A stretch of DNA of 64,000 nt, taken from Crotalaria pallida. Lineage: Eukaryota > Streptophyta > Magnoliopsida > Fabales > Fabaceae. The translations under genes and the position numbers were made by a program. Where the stretch lies: NCBI GenBank assembly GCA_037953625.1, contig CM075655.1, positions 122,457,001 through 122,521,000 on the forward strand, written 5' to 3'. Below the pieces are notes generated by a model. It was given only the letters and a program-made list of their open reading frames with translations, was not told the origin of the DNA and searched no databases. The stretch's first letter is position 1. Every line of letters starts with the position of its first letter. This document shows positions 1-12,644 of the stretch, one piece after another.

Positions 1-427
1 CTAATTCCTCATAGTGAAGAATCTCTCTTGGTTGAAGAGGGGACTGGAGTAGCTTTCAAGTGGATGAAAGTGAACCAGGATAAATCACTGTGTCGTATCT
101 CTAAACTCTCGACTCTTTACAATTCTTGTTATTAATTGTGTTCTTGATTGAAAACCTAGAAAAAGTGATTTTTCTATATTTGATTGAATTGAATCTTTAT
201 TGTGCAAAATTGATAAAGGGAAAATCATTTTCATAACCTAGGTGAATCAATAAGAATATTGGTGTTGATTGTTTCCGCTTAATCTCTGATATAATATTTG
301 TTAATTGATTGATTTTCATTGGTTTTAATCGTTTAGATTTGTTTCTTGCGAAAATCTTTCAAGGTTTACCTAACACCTATTCAACCCCCCCTTCTAGGTG
401 TTCTCCTAGTGTATCCTAGTTGTTTCA
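1..427. mobile_element. Remnant of a copia-type LTR, open at the left edge
   Basis: The sequence resembles the 3' part of legume copia LTRs: GGACTGGAGTAGC near 41, TGTGTTC near 138, and the typical run CACCTATTCAACCCCCCCTT followed by CTAGGTG near 376-405. No primer-binding site follows, so it is a solo LTR or a 3' LTR. The right end near 427 (TTTCA) is a guess and the left end is outside the window. Confidence 0.45.
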
Positions 428-476
428 CCCACCGATTGTAGGTTCTCACACAATAATAATCTATTTTATGATATTA

Positions 477-1471
477 AGGGTCTGTTTGGTAAAACTAACT
501 TATAACTGTGAGCTTGTAGCTGATAGCTGTGAGTTTATAGATGATAGTTGTGAACCTAGCTTATAGCTGTGGGATTATAGCTGTGAGCTTATAGCTGTAT
601 AGCTAACTTATTAAATTAGAGCTGTTTGGCAAAACTAGCTGTGCAACTAATTTAAACATGTTAAATGACTGAAAAGTATATAACATGTAGAATAATAATT
701 AATATTGACATTCATGTTTTAATGACAATAATACTACACTAGTAGCTTACAGAGAAATGCATATACTTCATTCATATAGATATAAATGATAAAAAAAATT
801 ATAACATTCATAATAATTATTACTGAGTACTACTGCACTTTAAACATTTTTATTATTTTTATAAAAATGTCACGGTATCTTTATTAACAATGACACGAAA
901 GAAGGACAAAATTTTTAGCCTATTAATTAGACACACCACCATCACAAAATCACACAAATTCAATCTGAGCCAAATTCACAAAATAAAAAAAATTGAGGAT
1001 AACAAAAAAGTGAAAGAGAAATTTGATGATCAATGTTGAAATAAATATCACATACCTTTATGACTCCTGAATCAATAGTTAAATATAGGATTTCATTTCT
1101 TTATTAGTGGTTTTGGTGTGATGCGTACAGATGTTGAATATATAGAAGGATTCTAGGTTTTTGGGTTTGAGGGGAAAAAGTAAAAAATTTGGGGGTAATA
1201 TTAATTTGGGTCAGAATAAATAATAATATAATTTAATAAAAAAAGGGTAAAATTGAGATATGATTTATTGAAAGCTCTTATTTTTTTCTCAAAGCTACCT
1301 GATGTGGCTTTCTAAAAGCTAGCTTTCAAAAGCTATAAGCTTCCTTTTTGAAAGCTATAAGCTTCTTTTATTTTTTGTTCACCAAACAGCTCTAGTAGCT
1401 TATTGACCAAATCAATAAGCTAAAAGCTACTAGATAAGCTATAAGCTTGCCATACCAAACACACTCTAAGT
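477..1471. mobile_element. hAT-like nonautonomous element with AGCT-rich subterminal repeats
   Basis: Starts AGGGTCTGTTTGGTAAAACT and ends with the inverse of AGAGTGTGTTTGGTATGGCA. Many copies of TAGCTATAAGCTT-like words line both ends in opposite orientation, and a second internal TGTTTGGCAAAACTAGC near 623 suggests nesting. I could not see a clean 8-bp target duplication. No transposase is present. Confidence 0.55.
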
Positions 1472-2642
1472 CTGATTCAAATTCTATTGAAAAACAAGGG
1501 TGAACTGATATTTTTTCTTAATCAAATTAGTCTCTAAAAATTTATAAATATACATTTAGTTTTTTATTATTTTTTGATGTATCAAATTTGATTACTTAAA
1601 ATTTTCTTGCATACTAATTTGATCTCTCATATTTTAAAAATCAAATTTGTACAATTGAAAAACTTGAAGAAAAAAATTAATGTATCCAAAAATCTTAAAA
1701 TACTAAATATATACTCCACTAATGTAATTATAAAATTTAAGAAACTAAATTAAAACAGTAAAAAAACATCGAAAAATAATTAATACTTCATTACAAAAAC
1801 AAAAGCCCGATATCAAATGTCAAACTCTCTAAAAAAATGGCTGGATAGGACAGCATCGTTCAAACAAAAACCATAGGTCAAATGTCAAACTCTCCAACGT
1901 GATATAATGAGATTTTGGAAGGATCATATTGTCATGATCAATAAGTAGAACATGGGTCTTGGACATCTACGTGTTTCGTTTGGATGTAAAATAAACAGAC
2001 AAAGAAAACAGTTAGGAACAAATTTTCGAAGAAACGATCAAAGGCACAGATCCTGTTCCCTTTTCAAATTTTTATTCTAAATATAGGTTAGGTTAGGTAC
2101 ATCCCCTCTAACCATTTACTAACTTATTATATACTATCACTGCTGGTTTCGAAGCACAACCGATGCTGTAGGTCCTATGCCAAACAGTTAGCCCCGTGGT
2201 AAGGCCATGTCTCTTCTTGGCTATACCACAAGATGAAATTAGGGTTAGAGAACCATGTTAACTATGTGATGGATATAATTGAATTAAATGGTTAAATATA
2301 TTGGTTATTGGTTAAATATAAGACACTGTAGCTTGAAAGAGGGCTATGGTTAAACAAATGCATGACAACAATTAAACAGCGTGTTGACCATGATTTGCAC
2401 ATTGTCTTCCTCAGTGAGAACGAACAAGGAACACATACTATAGTAGTTAAGCTAAGGGATGATTAAAAATTATTTCTACCAATGCGAAAGTAGAATTTGG
2501 CAAGTTGACCATGCATGATTAGAAAAAAATATGTTTGGATGTTACAGCTCGAAACATGTGATGGCAGTGATTACTTAATTAACTTCTGTTCTTCTCCACT
2601 TTATTTCTACTATCATTCTGTGTTCTTAATCAACATTATTTA
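1472..2642. other. Unassigned AT-rich intergenic DNA
   Basis: No gene or clear repeat boundary is seen. The short frame starting at 2515 reads through AT-rich DNA into the next MITE and has no recognisable domain. Confidence 0.3.
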
Positions 2643-2919
2643 CTCCTTCCTTCCTTTTCAATTTATTTATTGGTTTAACAATTTTAACTCATTTTAAATT
2701 GTTTGTTACTTTAAGAATTTGTCTTGCATTAATTAATTTTTTTCTATTTTAACTTTATTTTTAAATATTTTGGAATATATCAAATGTGATAATTAATTTA
2801 GTAACAGAATAATAATATAGTAAAATTGTCTTATATTTTTTTTAAAATTTAAATCATTAAATAATTTTTTTAGTTCGGGTGAAATTCCTTAAACAACAAA
2901 TAAATTTGAACAAAGGAAG
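2643..2919. mobile_element. Decayed Stowaway-like MITE
   Basis: TA-flanked, begins CTCCTTCCTTCCTTTTCAAT and ends ACAAAGGAAG before TA. The ends are imperfect inverted repeats, and the interior GCATTAATTAATTTTTTTC..AATTTAGTAACAG resembles the copy at 17197. Confidence 0.5.
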
Positions 2920-3290
2920 TATGTTTAATCAACAACAATTTCTAGCATTGAATAGTAATACTTTATTTTCATCTAAAAAACTTGTTGGTTTTAAATATTT
3001 TACTAGAAAATTTATGATACCATAAATGTTGATAGATTTTACGGTCAATGCATAAAAAAACAATAATGAATAAAATATTTAAAGACTTTTCATGTACTAT
3101 ATCATCATTATTCTTCAAAAGAAATATGAAAACTCTAGAAATCTTCTTCATTGAAACACTTCTTAGAAAAAAGTAACAATTAGTCAATTACTCCATTTGG
3201 TTTCTTATAAAAAAAAAATTTACTCCATTTGGTTATCATTATAAGATTTTTTGAGGTAAATTTATGTCCATAAAAAATTGTTAATGACAT

Positions 3291-3446
3291 ATCGCTTAAG
3301 TAAAGTTTCGAATTCGATTCCTTGTGAATACAGAAAATTCATGTTGGGACACTCATTTCTATCTGCCGTAGTCAAGCACGCGACCCGAGTCGGATTCAAA
3401 TGTACCTAGATAGTACTTGGGGAGCCAGATGGGCAACAAAAAAAAT
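3291..3446 (+). mobile_element. 5'-truncated tRNA-derived SINE with 13-bp target duplication
   Basis: Contains a degenerate box B (GTTTCGAATTCGATTCC), a conserved body (GGGACACTCATTTCTATCTG) and an A-rich tail. It is flanked by perfect TTGTTAATGACAT repeats at 3278-3290 and 3447-3459. It sits inside an older MITE-like sequence at about 3222-3655. Confidence 0.75.
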
Positions 3447-3655
3447 TTGTTAATGACATTGAAAATATAAATATTTGATATAGTATTTTTTAAAATTATC
3501 TTTATAATTATTATTAAAATTCTAAAAAAATATTAATTAAAAAAGAGTATATATTTCAAAAATAAATAATTAAATACTAGCTATTAAAATTACAATAAAA
3601 TTATATAAATAAGATTAAAAAAGAAAAAGAAAATCTTATACTCTATTGAGGAGGG

Positions 3656-4700
3656 GAGATAGTCTTATTATTATTACAAGTTTATAGAAATCATAGTTGG
3701 CCATGATTTGAGGCACTCTCCTCCCTACGTTTCTTTGTCCGCCCTTCGAAAACTTAAATTGACATAGTTTGAAAACGGTAAGAATGGAGTATATTTTAAT
3801 TAGGCCAGTAAAGCCTATATGTTCTCCAGGTCCCCGACACAAGAATAAAACCTTGACCTTTTCACAGGTAGTATACCAGTGTTTCTTTGATGCATGGATA
3901 TATAAAATTAATTGCATTGTAGTATATAAAAGCAAAATTTTGATTGTCTCGCGACTCTCACTCAAACAAGGTGCTCTTAGCTTGTTTCACGAGCTGCCTA
4001 GCTACCGCTACAAAATTGAATTGAAGTCGTCACCATATACATAAAACTAAACCCCTCTTGCTATGCATGCCCATTTGTTTGGGAACTTAGGTGGCCTACA
4101 GGTTTGCATGTTGGAGGGGTTTCGTAGCAGGGGATGGAGACAAACTTAGAAGTAACCGGTGGGATTGATTTGGTGGTTTACTTGTGATGGGAGGATGTTC
4201 ATCATATATCTAGCATGTAAGAGCATGCTAGGCTTGGCATTTGCCAATCCTAAACGTGCTTTGAAAGTTTTTTAAACATGATATTGCTATTATGTTTGGA
4301 TTTTTCACCAAACGTGATTTTGAGTATCCAGACGTGATTTTAATATATAGAAGCTATAGCTTATGCTTTAGGTTAAAAGTTCACACTAAATTTTATATAG
4401 ATTTATTTTTTGGTGGTGAATTTTCAAATATATACCACTACTTGATTTCAACCTCAATTTTAACTGAAATCAACTTTTCCAAAATTAATTAATTCAAAAT
4501 CAAGTTTTAGAAATACTCACCCACCCAGACTAATTAGCATCGAGGGCGTTTGAGCTGTCATTTTTCACATTTTTTATTTTATGTGTTTTTTTTTAGCAGT
4601 TTGTATGCTAAGAGCCCGACATGTACTAGGGTCAAGTCCTATATTAACGTTAACTCAAGATAATTGTGCATCGAGGTCCTTCTTATTTCTATGAGTGATG
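3656..4700. other. Unassigned intergenic DNA
   Basis: Contains overlapping short frames on both strands between 3636 and 4044. The G+C is slightly higher around 3700-4000, but the frames have no family resemblance and no conserved motif. Confidence 0.3.
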
Positions 4701-4850
4701 ATACAGAGACTTACAAAATAAACTTATATATTAACCTACATAATAAAAATGTGATATGTGTTACTTGTTAACCAATTAATGGTAGGTAAGTGACACTTGT
4801 CATTTTTTTTATGGTGTAGATTGATTTGTTGGTCTGTAAATTATTTTTCT
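4700..4850. repeat. Short inverted-repeat element (GACATATGTCACTTGTTAACC family)
   Basis: An about 140-base palindrome-like element around TGTTACTTGTTAACCAAT with outer arms resembling CTTACAAAATAAAC. Related sequences occur at about 44540-44690 and 48925-49035, so it is a dispersed short nonautonomous family. Confidence 0.4.
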
Positions 4851-6125
4851 ATTCGCTATGCCTTTTTTCCATCCCTCGTACGTCCTTCATCTTATGTTCC
4901 TTAGCAAGAAGTATGTCTATGTCTTATTAGACTTTTAATTTGGTGCCAAGTCTGTCTTAGACTTTTGCTGGTTATTATAAAAAATTTCTTATTTATTGTT
5001 TTGTTTTTGCTGGAGGTATTCCTTCTACCTCTTTGCTCCCTTTAGGATGAATTTCTTTTATTAAAAAAATAATAAATTAAAATTAGAATTAAAATTTTCT
5101 TATAAAAAAAATCTAATGTTCCTAACCAGAAATATATTTAGACAAGATAGTGCACAATATTGAATCAAATATCCATGTATGTCTCCTAGTTCCAAACAAA
5201 TGTGAGATATACTGCAACCTAGCCAGAAAGTAGTATCACCATTCAATTTCATAATCCTTAACTTGATCACATTCCATTGTACTATCTAGCACATCAACAT
5301 GAATTATGTTATGCAAAGTAATTCATTTGTATACATATATAGTAGCAAATAACTAATTTGTAGCAAAATTAAGCTGGAAGGGCAGTGTCAATCCAACTCA
5401 TGCGTGGAATAAGTAAGTAAATATTAAAAGCAGCAGAATGCTAACAAATCTAGTTAAAACAATGTTTAAAAAAGAAAATAAAATTACTGAGTTTGGAAAA
5501 TAATAAATTTAATATTAAAAATATACTTGAATTTAGTTTTTCAACACTATCTTACAAATTTTGTACTAGTATTATTTAACAAGTGCCAGACTTTCATTAG
5601 TGAGACCCTTTTAAATAATAATGATGTTATTTAAACAATTATATATATATATAGTAACATTCGAGTTAAACACGTAACAATTTTTTTTAAAGAATGATGG
5701 ACTCTTCAATTTTTATTTTTTTTTACAACTTCACTTAAAATATTAGGTATTGAATTTGAATGTTAAATACGAATATCCAACTAGCATTATTATTAAAATA
5801 AAGTTATATGAAAAAACTAAGTAAAAAATTATTAATTTGTTAAACATATCATTTCCTTATAAAATTTACTTTCAAAATTTATTCAACATATATATTGTGT
5901 GTGGATTAGGAAAACCGTAAATAATAAACGAAAAAAGAGTAGAAGGCGTCATTTAAATAAAAATTTTAAAAAAAAAAAGAAGGCGTCGTTTAGTACCCTA
6001 AAAGTATTTTGCTTACCCAATAAAAGATTATTTTAAATATTTTTTTAAAAAAATTTATAAGACGTTTCTTCCATTAGTAAACTACTCCTATATTATTCCT
6101 AAATACTCCTTTACAAAATTAGCGC
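4851..6125. other. Unassigned AT-rich intergenic DNA
   Basis: No gene is seen. Short A/T runs and a small (TA)n near 5641-5653 are the only visible features. Confidence 0.3.
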
Positions 6126-6305
6126 TATTTTTTTTGTTTATCATGTATTTACCGATGTGAGTACAATGACTAATGATTCGAGTACTATTTGGTCCTTTTA
6201 GGGGTGACTCTCCCAACTGAAATTTTTTACATTAGCAAGAGTTGTGGATCAAACCCCTCACTACTTGCTTAAGTGACACAGTCCAACAGCACCAACTGTG
6301 TCAAC
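6126..6305 (-). mobile_element. tRNA-derived SINE, minus strand
   Basis: On the minus strand it reads ACCGAGGTTGACACAGTTGG, then a box-B-like GGGGTTTGATCCAC, and ends in a poly(A) tail (poly-T near 6127-6137 on plus). A plus-strand relative is at about 16245. The target duplication is unclear. Confidence 0.55.
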
Positions 6306-6372
6306 CTCGGTTGATCATTATTGCTATTAAATGAAGATAAATAATTATTTTTTTGAACCACATGAAAATATA

Positions 6373-6519
6373 CTTTCTCTCCGTTCCACAAGGATGATAA
6401 AAAATGCATTAAATGAATTGTTTGATAACTGGTTGATATGTTAGACAAATCATTAAACGCATGTTTCCTTAATTTTTTTATTTTTTAATTTTTTAACCAA
6501 TATTATGGGACGGAGTGAG
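6373..6519. mobile_element. Short Stowaway-like MITE
   Basis: TA-flanked, starts CTTTCTCTCCGTTCCACAAG and ends with the inverse TATGGGACGGAGTGAG. At 147 bases it is half the size of its neighbours. Confidence 0.6.
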
Positions 6520-6784
6520 TAATAATTAATATGGCACGATTTTCAACAATCATTAAATGATAATTTTAATTTAATTTTCAACAATTGATATTGAAAGTTT
6601 TAAACTCATTTGTTTGTGGACATAATTTTTTTTTTTAAAAAAAAAATCTTATAATATTAATCCTCCCATCTCATTTTATTTATAGTTTAAGATTATGTAG
6701 ACAAATTGAATTAATTATTGAATGTTTGAATTTCAAAGAAAATATAAAATTATTTTATTTTTTTTTATCTCCACATTTCATCAA

Positions 6785-6999
6785 TTTTTTTGGTCCGAAT
6801 TCATTGCGGAACCACCGGTATCCTCGAGAGTACCTTTAACATCAGGGAGCCCTTGAGACTAATCCGGAGCGAGCTGCGTGACTGGCTCTCCCAGCGGGAT
6901 ATTTTTAGCAGGAATCGAACACGGAACTATTAGCACCTGTATTCCATTCCCAAGATTTCAGTTGGGACCTTACACCAACTAAACCAAACGCCGTTGGTA
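6785..6999 (-). mobile_element. tRNA-derived SINE (family B), minus strand, with target duplication
   Basis: On minus: a box-A-like TTAGTTGGTGTAAGG, box B GTGTTCGATTCCTGC, the body GGATTAGTCTCAAGGGCTCC, and a short A tail. It is flanked by 15-bp repeats matching at 13 positions (TCCACATTTCATCAA at 6770-6784; TCCACATGTCATTAA at 7000-7014). The same family is at 47748 (+). Confidence 0.85.
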
Positions 7000-7394
7000 T
7001 CCACATGTCATTAATGATTACTCTTTTCAATCTTAAATATAAAATTTTTTTGAGGATTTTTTCTTTTGTTTTATTTGTAAGATTTTATTCTAATTTTCAA
7101 TAATATTTACATAATTATTTTTTTTTTCAAAATATAAACATCAAATCAACATTTTTAGAATTTCAATAACGGTTATAAGGATAATTTAATATATATATAT
7201 ATATATATTAAATATTTACACTGTAGTGTCTAAGCAAAATTAATTTATTTTCTTGTCAAATTTAAGTTTCTTCAAAATAATCTTATTAGGATCAAAGAAA
7301 ATATATATTTTAAATTTCTGAGATATTAAAAGGCAACAATTCAATTTTTTTTTAACAAAAAACAAGAATAGAGTTGAGAAAAAGTTAATTAATA

Positions 7395-7744
7395 CTCCCT
7401 CCGTTTCATAATATTGGTCTTTTTAGCCTTTTTTTCTTGTTTCATACCTTTTGTCCTTTTACAATTCCAATACATAAACATATTTTTCTTTCCAATTTTA
7501 ACCTTTCAACTAATCATTTCATTTACTCCTCATTAAATATATTTTTATCATCTCTCTCATCTCTAAACCACTATACATTAATTAATGGACACACTTACTA
7601 ATAAAAATTAAATACCACTACAATTTTCAATAAGGATTAAATAGGGACATTTTAGACAAACTATACATAATACTTACAATAATTAATACTTTCTTAATTT
7701 ATGTGCCCAAATCCAAAAGGACAAATATTATGAAACGGAGGGAG
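7395..7744. mobile_element. Stowaway-like MITE
   Basis: 350 bases, TA on both sides. The ends CTCCCTCCGTTTCATAATAT and ATATTATGAAACGGAGGGAG are nearly perfect inverted repeats. Close relatives are at 31562 and 35382. Confidence 0.9.
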
Positions 7745-8679
7745 TACTGTGTACAATTAATTTTACAAACGATAAATAATTTAAAATAAAAACAGTAAAT
7801 TGAGTTAATCGAAATGATGGTAAGGAAACCCGGAGAAACAAGAAGTCACTGACAACAAGGGACAGCAGTGCTGTCATTGCGTGTTCGCAGTTTTCACTTT
7901 CGTCCTCCATCACAATACATTTTGGCGGATTTGCTGCTTGTGCTTGTTGGAGACCTTGCAGTCAACTTTGATATCAAATTTACAAAGTTACCCCTGGTTA
8001 GGTCCCCGTTCTATCTAGGACAACAGTAAACAAATGCAATAGCCTCCCGCCACGCATGAGGAATTATCGGTTTGTGATGAGCTAACATTTTATTAGCATG
8101 TTTGGGAAGCTGTTAGTTGTAATTTCAGAATTTATTCTGCCTAACTCATCGCAGAATCAATCATGCATTATCTCTAGTTTAAGTCAATAATAATTTCATT
8201 AATAATAAAAATTTATTTCTTATATTTTTTTATTTATGTTTTATAATCTACTTTCTTTTTAATTTTTAATTAATAGTATTTAATTGTTTTTTCTCATAAA
8301 CACCTTATTTGTACTTAACATTCTTTATTATCTTAATAATAATTATAGAGATAAAATGAAAAAATTAAAGTGTATCAATTTTTCATATTTTCAATATCAC
8401 TAACAAAATTAATTAATTTTTTAAACCTTATTTGTACCCAATGATTTTCATATTGTGGCTCATCATGTGCCAACCCCACCCTTTTTAGAATTTGGATTAG
8501 CTAATTTTGTTAATTACACTAAATCTAATAAATAATTGGTTAATGATTTGATAGCTTAAATTCTAATTTTTTTTAAATTTTATTAATCATTAAATTTTCC
8601 TCTAACAATTTAAATTAGTAAAATAATTATTTGATGAAGCAACTGAATTCAAATCCCTCGTTACCATCCATCCACCACA

Positions 8680-8682
<3 letters not shown>
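7745..8682. other. Unassigned intergenic DNA
   Basis: Nothing recognised. A short minus-strand frame over 7728-7913 starts inside the MITE and is not credible as a gene. Confidence 0.3.

Positions 8683-8725
<43 letters not shown>
8683..8725. repeat. (AT)n microsatellite
   Basis: About 21 uninterrupted AT units. Confidence 0.95.
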
Positions 8726-8728
<3 letters not shown>

Positions 8729-9518
8729 GATGGCTGTGATAATAAGGTCATCATCTCTTACACCATGAAGCGACAACTTTTTATTTTTATTTTTTCGTTT
8801 TATTAGCAAAAGTAACACAACACAAGCCGTGCACATTGAACATTTTGGCTTAACTATAATAGAATAATGAAATCAGAGAATCTATTCTCAGTCCACTAGG
8901 GTGATATGCAACAGAATTCCCACTACTCTTCTGGTGTACTTTAATAAAGTTAAAAAAATAAAAATAAAAATCTAACATCATTCGATACTTCAGTGATAGC
9001 AAACTCTTTATTATAATTATAATATAACTTCAAAAACAAAATCATCATCAACTGGAAGCCTACATATGATGACCTTGTATTAATTTATAACATATTGGTT
9101 GAGCTTTTAATTAATATTCAATAACGTTTTTGCAATTAATCTGGGACAACTAAAGTTGTATATACACATAAATATATATATATATTGTTTTGGCTTGAAA
9201 AAAAAGTTATAAACCTAAAGTTGTACAAATAATGCTATTTTTTAATATTACTCCCCCATGCATAAAATGACATTTTTTTAGAAAAAATACGTTGTGTAAT
9301 TATAATATAAAAAGATATTTTATATTGTTAGTATAATATCCATTATTCATGAATTTATGGCTATTAACTTTTAAATAAAAATAATACTAATAAATAATGT
9401 ATTAATAATAAAAAAATTATATTATCAATGCATATAAATTAAACTCTTTTTTTAATCACAATATCTCACAATAACTTTTGTTAATTTATCCCATATTGCC
9501 ATGTTGGGAGTCCTTTAC

Positions 9519-9973
9519 GTTCTGTTTGGTTCAGAGAAAAAAGGGAGGGGGGAGAGAAAAACAAAGAGAAAGATTATGGAGAGAAGGAGAATAATGAAAA
9601 AAAGGATAAATTTTTTCATTGTTTGATGAGAGAGAAAAAGCGAAAAAAAATAAGTACTTTTTTTTGGATGAGCCAGGGTATTCACTCGCGCAACTGGGTG
9701 ACTAATCCCTCACACCACGGTCGGACCCTTTCGGGGACGATGCTCTCAGCGAGGCTTGCTCCATTCAAAAAAATAAAAAATAAGTACTTTAAATATTATT
9801 AATGCTTCACTTTATAATTTTCTTTCCATAATCTCTCCATTTGTGGAGAGAGAATAATTTTATGTGAGTGTCACAAATTATTTTTTCTCCCTTTCCCTTT
9901 TTTCACTTAATCAAATAAGATAAATATTTTTTTTCTTATTCTCTCTCTTCCAAAATCCAAACAAAGGTTAAAC
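9519..9973. mobile_element. hAT-like MITE interrupted by a SINE
   Basis: Left end GTTCTGTTTGGTTCAGAG and right end CAAAATCCAAACAAAGG are imperfect inverted repeats. The body is purine-rich on the left (GGGAGGGGGGAGAG) and pyrimidine-rich on the right (CTTATTCTCTCTCTTCC), as expected for a long hairpin. A SINE splits it at 9661-9776. Confidence 0.5.
9661..9776 (-). mobile_element. Short SINE insertion with 14-bp target duplication
   Basis: Flanked by perfect AAAATAAGTACTTT repeats at 9647-9660 and 9777-9790. The poly-T at the left marks a minus-strand insertion with a poly(A) tail. The body contains GAATGGAGCAAGCCTCGCTG and a GGATTAGTCACC block on the minus strand. Confidence 0.75.
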
Positions 9974-11087
9974 CTTTTTCTGTGGATGAGACCACGTACG
10001 AAGACGTAGGACAAAATACTGATATGTATCTTTTCTCTTCTGTATATTTCTAATGGGATTTGGATCTTCTGTTTTAGAACTTTTGCATCTTCATAATTTA
10101 CAAATTTTAATTATTAAATATTTCTTCTGGTTAGTAATATATATAAGAACTTTTTTAATATAAACAAAATTATTTAATTTTTTAAATTGTTTTTATTCTC
10201 AATATTATTTTTTAAAAACACTATTAAAAAGTGGTGTTTTATTTAGTTTTTGTTTCATATTTAATACTATTTTTTATAAATTTAAAAAAATTAAATTAAA
10301 TCAACCAACTTAATTTTTTTCTCATAACTGAAAAAATATAAATAGGAGAAATGCTGAGTCGAAAAAAGCAAAACCTTTTAGGAGTAGATCATTTGGTGGG
10401 TAAACTCGAAATGTTGCCATTTTAATAAGAGTGGAGTCGAAAGTTGCCTCCCACTGCCATCATACCCAAACGTTTGATATTTAATTCTGCAAACAATTCA
10501 TTTAAATAGAAAAAAATTAAGGAATTTCTTAACCTTATCTCTCCGGGCTAAGAATAAAAAAATTTAAATAATGATTTTTTAAAAAAAAATTAAAATTTTA
10601 AACTTTTGATTTCTTCACTGCATCAACTTAAAAAAAATCATCTATTTTTGGATATTTATCAATCCTGAGAGCTGTGGTTAAGAGAACCCGAAAATTAATT
10701 AGAAGTGTATTAGAGTTTTTTATTTTTTATTTATTTTTAAATTAACTGCACAAGGTTGGATGAGAGGTTGAAGGTAATTATGTGAGTTTAGATGAAATGT
10801 TGAAGGTGGTGGATTTGAGTATCGATAATTGACTAAGTATCAGGTTTTTATGATTATGCAAATAATAGGATTAGGGTGTGAGTATATATTTGTATTGATA
10901 TAAGGGTAATATTGGTAAATAAATGCAAAAAATTATATAGTAGACCGAATGTGAGTAGTAACAAAATGGGTGTTAATAACATATCCCTAAAAAAATCAAA
11001 GCAAGTTTTATTTTTATCAATAATTTTTTTATACGATTCAATCCTTATCATTGTATTTAAGTAAATTAAGCATCTACCAATTACTAT
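9974..11087. other. Unassigned AT-rich intergenic DNA
   Basis: No gene or element boundary is seen. The minus frame at 10854-11051 is AT-rich and without motif. Confidence 0.3.
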
Positions 11088-11098
11088 AAAAATACTCT

Positions 11099-11288
11099 AT
11101 TCCACCAACAAAGCCCAACACAGTTGGTAGATAGTTGGGTTCCTTGAGCATGATGTTAGGGGTTCGATCCTTGTCGTGGACATGGAAAAGGCTTTGTTGG
11201 TATAGACAAAACTCACTTCGGTGATCTCTATGCCTCGGAGAGGATTAGTCTTCGGCTGTCGGCTGGGGATACCCTTGATGTACACCAA
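11099..11288 (+). mobile_element. tRNA-derived SINE (family A) with 11-bp target duplication
   Basis: A box-A-like ACAGTTGGTAGATAGTTGGG, box B GGGGTTCGATCCTTG, the body CTCACTTCGGTGATCTCTAT, and a short A tail. Perfect AAAAATACTCT repeats flank it at 11088-11098 and 11289-11299. A sister copy is at 15465. Confidence 0.9.
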
Positions 11289-11500
11289 AAAAATACTCTC
11301 TTCATATTATATTATCTATCCGTTTGAAGAAATTTTTAATTGCTATTTAATTATTTATATGCCTTATTTATAAATTTAAGAATGCAATAATTGAAGTATT
11401 TTCTATATTTAATCATATTAATATATAAGATCATGATTTACGTCTGTAGCAAGATATTTCCTCCGTTTTTAAACATAAAACCCTTTTAACATTTTTATTT

Positions 11501-12011
11501 GGCTTATTTAGGTCTTTGGTCTCTAAAAGTTCAGCATGTTTTGGTTTTAGTCCCTAGAAGTTATTTTGATCGGGACTAATCCTTGAATTTTCAAACATTT
11601 TGGTTTTGGTCATCTCCGTTAATAAATATATGTTATTTGTATGTGTAGCTAGTAGAACATCACACCAGCAGTCCATGTAATCTGAGGTGACACCAAATAG
11701 ATGATATAACGTAGATGACACAGATCCATGGACGCAAAATGGTCTGGTACGTAAAATGGTCGCGTATGCAAAATTTTGAGTTCATGGGCCTGAATCATCC
11801 ATATCACACCACCTATTTGGCGTCATCTCACACCACGTGGCAGCTAGTGTTGATTTTCGTTAACCATGTCAGCAAATAACTGATTTTTTGTAAAAGAGGG
11901 AACCAAAATCAAAATGTTTGAAAAATTAAGGATTAGTCTCGGTCAAACTAATTTACATGGACTAAAACCAAAACACGTTAAAGTTTTAGAAACCAAAATC
12001 ATAAATAAGCC
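11501..12011. mobile_element. Mutator-type MITE with long inverted ends and 9-bp target duplication
   Basis: Terminal inverted repeats of about 110 bases starting GGCTTATTTA; inner landmarks TGTTTTGGTTTTAGTCC and TTTCAAACATTTTGG occur inverted at the right end. Perfect 9-bp duplications TTTTTATTT lie at 11492-11500 and 12012-12020, the hallmark of Mutator transposition. No transposase is present. Confidence 0.9.
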
Positions 12012-12644
12012 TTTTTATTTTGTCACTTGTATTAAGATCTTCTATCAATTCTCAGTGACTATTAATTACTTCTTTCGACAAACATTCTTATTTACTCAAT
12101 ACTTTTTAAATTTTCAATAATATTAATATGGGCAATTTTAAAAATATGTATCAAATTTTCTCATTTCCAATATCATTAACTATATTAATAAACTTTCTTA
12201 ATGAACGTGTGAAATCTCCTAAAAGAAATTTATGACCAAAGAAAGAAAAAGGACATAATAAAAAAATACATTTACTTTATTGAAAAACGATAAAATTATT
12301 TGGGTCATTTATGACCAAAAGGAAATAAAGAGTATAATAGGAAAAAAAAATTAATTATTTTATTGAAAATCAATAAAATTATTAACAAAAAATATAAAAC
12401 CTTTTATCCATATTTATAAGTTCTTACATCCATTTTTAATGACAATTAATTATTTTTTTCACATGCATCTTTGTTTACTTGATTTTTTTTTTAGATTTCC
12501 AACACTATTAATAGGGATAGTCTTAAAATCTACATATCAAATATTTACCAACTTTTGTAATAAATATTAAATCTATCAAAATTGTCTTTTATACAAGGAC
12601 AAAATGATTATATTTTTGCCTAATAACATAAATAAAAAGAAAGG
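12012..12644. other. Unassigned AT-rich intergenic DNA with MITE-like relics
   Basis: Fragments resembling Stowaway interiors occur (for example AACACTATTAATAGGGATAG near 12499) without intact ends. No gene is seen. Confidence 0.3.

Noticed and set aside
6785..6999. A genuine tRNA gene, because of the clear box A and box B
   Set aside because: The cloverleaf cannot be completed, the body extends past 200 bases, and it has an A tail and target duplications, so it is a SINE. The same applies to the other box-bearing repeats.
8627..8836. 69-codon frame with alternating Tyr-Ile
   Set aside because: It reads through the (AT)n microsatellite.
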